Below, piece after piece: positions 12,747 to 14,567 of a stretch of DNA of 14,567 nucleotides. Location of the stretch: NCBI GenBank assembly GCA_905203795.1, contig CAJKXG010000005.1, forward strand, positions 1-14,567. The letters run 5' to 3'. Position numbers and translations under genes: made by a program. This DNA is from an uncultured Oscillospiraceae bacterium. GTDB taxonomy: Bacteria > Bacillota > Clostridia > Oscillospirales > Acutalibacteraceae. The notes under the pieces were generated by a model, which did no database searches, was not told the origin of the DNA, and was given only the letters and a program-made list of their open reading frames with translations. Numbering within the stretch: the stretch's first letter is position 1; every line of letters starts with the position of its first letter.

Positions 12747-14567
12747 TTATTTTACCACAACCGCGCCGGTTTCGTCCAGTTCCACCCGCAATTTCACAGG
12801 AGGAGCACCCGCCTGTTCGACCAAACGGCAGGCAATGGGATCTTCCACCGAACGGCGAATCACACGGCGCAGATCACGCGCGCCGCGCTTGCCGTCAACC
12901 GCCTGTTCCGCCAGCTTAGCCGCCGCCTGCTCACTCCATGAAAACGCAATGCCGCGTTCCCGCAACGGTGTGACAAGCTCGCCCAACATCAGATCGGCAA
13001 TACGGGTAAATTCCGGAAGCCCCAGCGGACGGAAGAAAACAATCTCATCCACGCGGCTGATAAATTCCGGTCGCAGAAACTCGGACAACGCTTTCATCGC
13101 CTTATCCTTGCTCGCCTGCGCACCGCTTCGCCCGAACCCCATCAGTGCTTCCTGCGTCTGACTGCCCGCGTTGGAGGTCATGACCAAAACCGTATTTTCA
13201 AAATTCACCACGCGTCCGTGCGCGTCAGTCACGCGTCCTTCATCCAAAATTTGCAACAAAATATTCAGTACGTCGGGGTGCGCTTTCTCGATCTCATCAA
13301 ACAGCAGCACCGAATACGGCTTGCGCCGCACCTTTTCGGTCAATTGTCCCGCTTCGTCATAGCCGACATAACCGGGCGGTGACCCGATCAGGCGGGACAC
13401 CGCGTGCTTTTCCATATACTCCGACATATCCAGCCGAATCAACGTGTCCGGCGTGTCGAACAATTCCGCCGCCAGCACCTTGACCAACTCGGTCTTGCCC
13501 ACGCCGGTCGAGCCAACGAAGATAAACGACGCCGGCCGGCGGCGCGGACTGATCTGCACCCGACTGCGACGGATCGCCGCCGCAACCGACGCCACCGCCT
13601 CGTCCTGACCGATGATCTTTTCCTTGAGATGTGTCTCCAAGTCTGCCAGCTTACTCAGCTCGTTTTCCTTGACCTTCGCCGCCGGAATACCCGTCCACAG
13701 CTCGATCACCTGCGCCAGATGATCCTCCGTCACCGGTAGCTCGGTCGCGGCGACTTTGATCTGTTCGCTTTCCTGCTCCGTCTTGAGCAATTCCGCTCGC
13801 ACATTCGCCAGCTTTTCGTAGTCGATAGCCTCCGCCGCCAACTGCTGCTCCTCATCCGCGCGCAGCTTGGCTGCCTGCTTTTGCAGCACGGCGTAGCGAT
13901 CCGCGTCGCGGTTCGTGAGCGCCGCCGCCGCGCACGCCTCATCCACCAAGTCAATCGCTTTATCCGGCAGGAAACGGTCGGTAATATACCGCTCGGACAG
14001 CGTCACCGCGCGTTCGATGATCGCATCCGACAGCTTGACGCCGTGGAATTTCTCGTAATATTCCTTGACGCCGCTGAGCATCGCCACCGCATCCGCGATG
14101 GACGGTTCCTCCACCGTGACCGGCTGAAAACGCCGCTCTAGCGCCGCGTCCTTTTCGATGTTTTTGCGGTACTCCGCAAACGTGGTCGCACCGATCACCT
14201 GAATTTCGCCGCGCGACAACGCCGGCTTGAGAATATTCGCCGCAGACAGGCTGCCCTCGGCATCGCCGGTGCCCACCAAGGTATGAACTTCGTCAATAAA
14301 CAGTATAATATTTCCCTCTGCGCGCACTTCGTCCACCAAGCCCTTGATGCGGCTCTCAAACTGCCCGCGAAACTGTGTGCCGGCCACCAGCGCCGTCAAA
14401 TCGAGCAGGTGGATTTCCTTGTCCATCAGGCGCGGCGGCACATTGCCTGCGGCAATGCGCAGCGCCAACCCCTCCGCGATGGCGGTCTTGCCGACGCCGG
14501 GTTCGCCGATCAGACAGGGGTTGTTTTTGGTGCGGCGGGACAAAATCTGCATGACGCGATAAATCTC
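12747..14567 (-). CDS. clpC: ClpC-type AAA+ protease ATPase subunit, N-terminus missing
   Basis: The visible 606 residues of a class I Clp/Hsp100 unfoldase; the gene continues past the window edge, so the N-domain (usually about 150-200 residues) is not seen. First ATPase module: Walker A GEPGVGKT (visible 21-28), FRGQFESRIK, Walker B ILFIDEVHTL. A short middle region (about 225-270) follows; it is far shorter than ClpB's long coiled coil. Second module: Walker A GSTGVGKT, GSPPGYVGYDEAGQLTEKVR, Walker B LLFDEIEKAHPDV, then LRPEFISRVDEI and a C-domain with GARDLRRVIRR. After MTSNAGSQTQ comes LMGFGRSG, where MGF fits the ClpP-docking loop of ClpA/ClpC and is absent from ClpB; so it probably feeds unfolded proteins to ClpP. 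The promoter and any CtsR or CIRCE site would be outside the window. ClpC versus a close Clp paralogue is not fully settled. Confidence 0.88.
   Translation of the reverse strand, partial: EIYRVMQILSRRTKNNPCLIGEPGVGKTAIAEGLALRIAAGNVPPRLMDKEIHLLDLTALVAGTQFRGQFESRIKGLVDEVRAEGNIILFIDEVHTLVGTGDAEGSLSAANILKPALSRGEIQVIGATTFAEYRKNIEKDAALERRFQPVTVEEPSIADAVAMLSGVKEYYEKFHGVKLSDAIIERAVTLSERYITDRFLPDKAIDLVDEACAAAALTNRDADRYAVLQKQAAKLRADEEQQLAAEAIDYEKLANVRAELLKTEQESEQIKVAATELPVTEDHLAQVIELWTGIPAAKVKENELSKLADLETHLKEKIIGQDEAVASVAAAIRRSRVQISPRRRPASFIFVGSTGVGKTELVKVLAAELFDTPDTLIRLDMSEYMEKHAVSRLIGSPPGYVGYDEAGQLTEKVRRKPYSVLLFDEIEKAHPDVLNILLQILDEGRVTDAHGRVVNFENTVLVMTSNAGSQTQEALMGFGRSGAQASKDKAMKALSEFLRPEFISRVDEIVFFRPLGLPEFTRIADLMLGELVTPLRERGIAFSWSEQAAAKLAEQAVDGKRGARDLRRVIRRSVEDPIACRLVEQAGAPPVKLRVELDETGAVVVK

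Noticed and set aside
1..14567. Defence system, phage, mobile element or CRISPR array
   Set aside because: No nuclease, methylase, integrase, transposase or regular repeat-spacer pattern is visible; the only helicase (PcrA) is a housekeeping type and ClpC is a general protease partner.

Overview
The window looks like ordinary chromosome from a GC-rich, low-oxygen Gram-positive bacterium of the Clostridia, most likely Oscillospiraceae/Ruminococcaceae-like. Three things point there: a membrane sodium-pump decarboxylase pair, a YfhO plus CsbB/GtrB-type glycosylation pair, and a ClpC-type unfoldase. The organism call is inference from gene families and composition, because no rRNA or marker search was possible. 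I see no tRNA, rRNA, CRISPR array, insertion sequence, integrase or phage gene.

Layout, left to right. (1) 1-303: the 3' end of metA (homoserine O-acyltransferase, methionine synthesis). (2) 377-2275: a clear promoter, then oadG- and oadB-like genes (small gamma and multi-span beta subunits of a Na+-translocating decarboxylase), closed by a hairpin terminator. The carboxyltransferase and biotin-carrier subunits are not here. (3) 2297-4714: pcrA, a UvrD-family helicase with its C-terminal RNA-polymerase-binding-type domain. (4) 4801-5675: an uncharacterised, very cysteine-rich protein with its own terminator. (5) 5752-6511: an uncharacterised lipoprotein with its own terminator. (6) 6545-10619: a promoter and a palindrome, then a 1009-residue YfhO-family membrane protein and a TTG-started polyprenyl-phosphate glycosyltransferase. 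This pair probably decorates a cell-surface polymer. (7) 10733-11640: a near-consensus promoter driving a secreted, membrane-anchored protein with a possible cohesin-like domain and a Thr/Pro linker, with codon use unlike its neighbours, ending in a strong terminator. (8) 11743-12672: an S1-domain RNA-binding protein. (9) 12747-14567, minus strand: the C-terminal three quarters or so of a ClpC-type AAA+ unfoldase, convergent with the S1 gene and separated from it by a 20-bp perfect inverted repeat that looks like a two-way terminator.

Genes 1-8 lie on the plus strand as a series of short, mostly independently terminated units. The clearest functional unit is YfhO plus the glycosyltransferase: by analogy with Bacillus and Listeria, the small enzyme loads a sugar onto undecaprenyl phosphate and YfhO transfers it to a polymer outside the cell. 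The decarboxylase pair is a second unit, which would couple decarboxylation to Na+ export once joined by subunits encoded elsewhere. Nothing here amounts to a demonstrable new system. The parts most worth a second look are the cysteine-rich protein with a sporulation-like promoter match, the highly biased surface protein, and the palindrome at the predicted start of the yfhO transcript.
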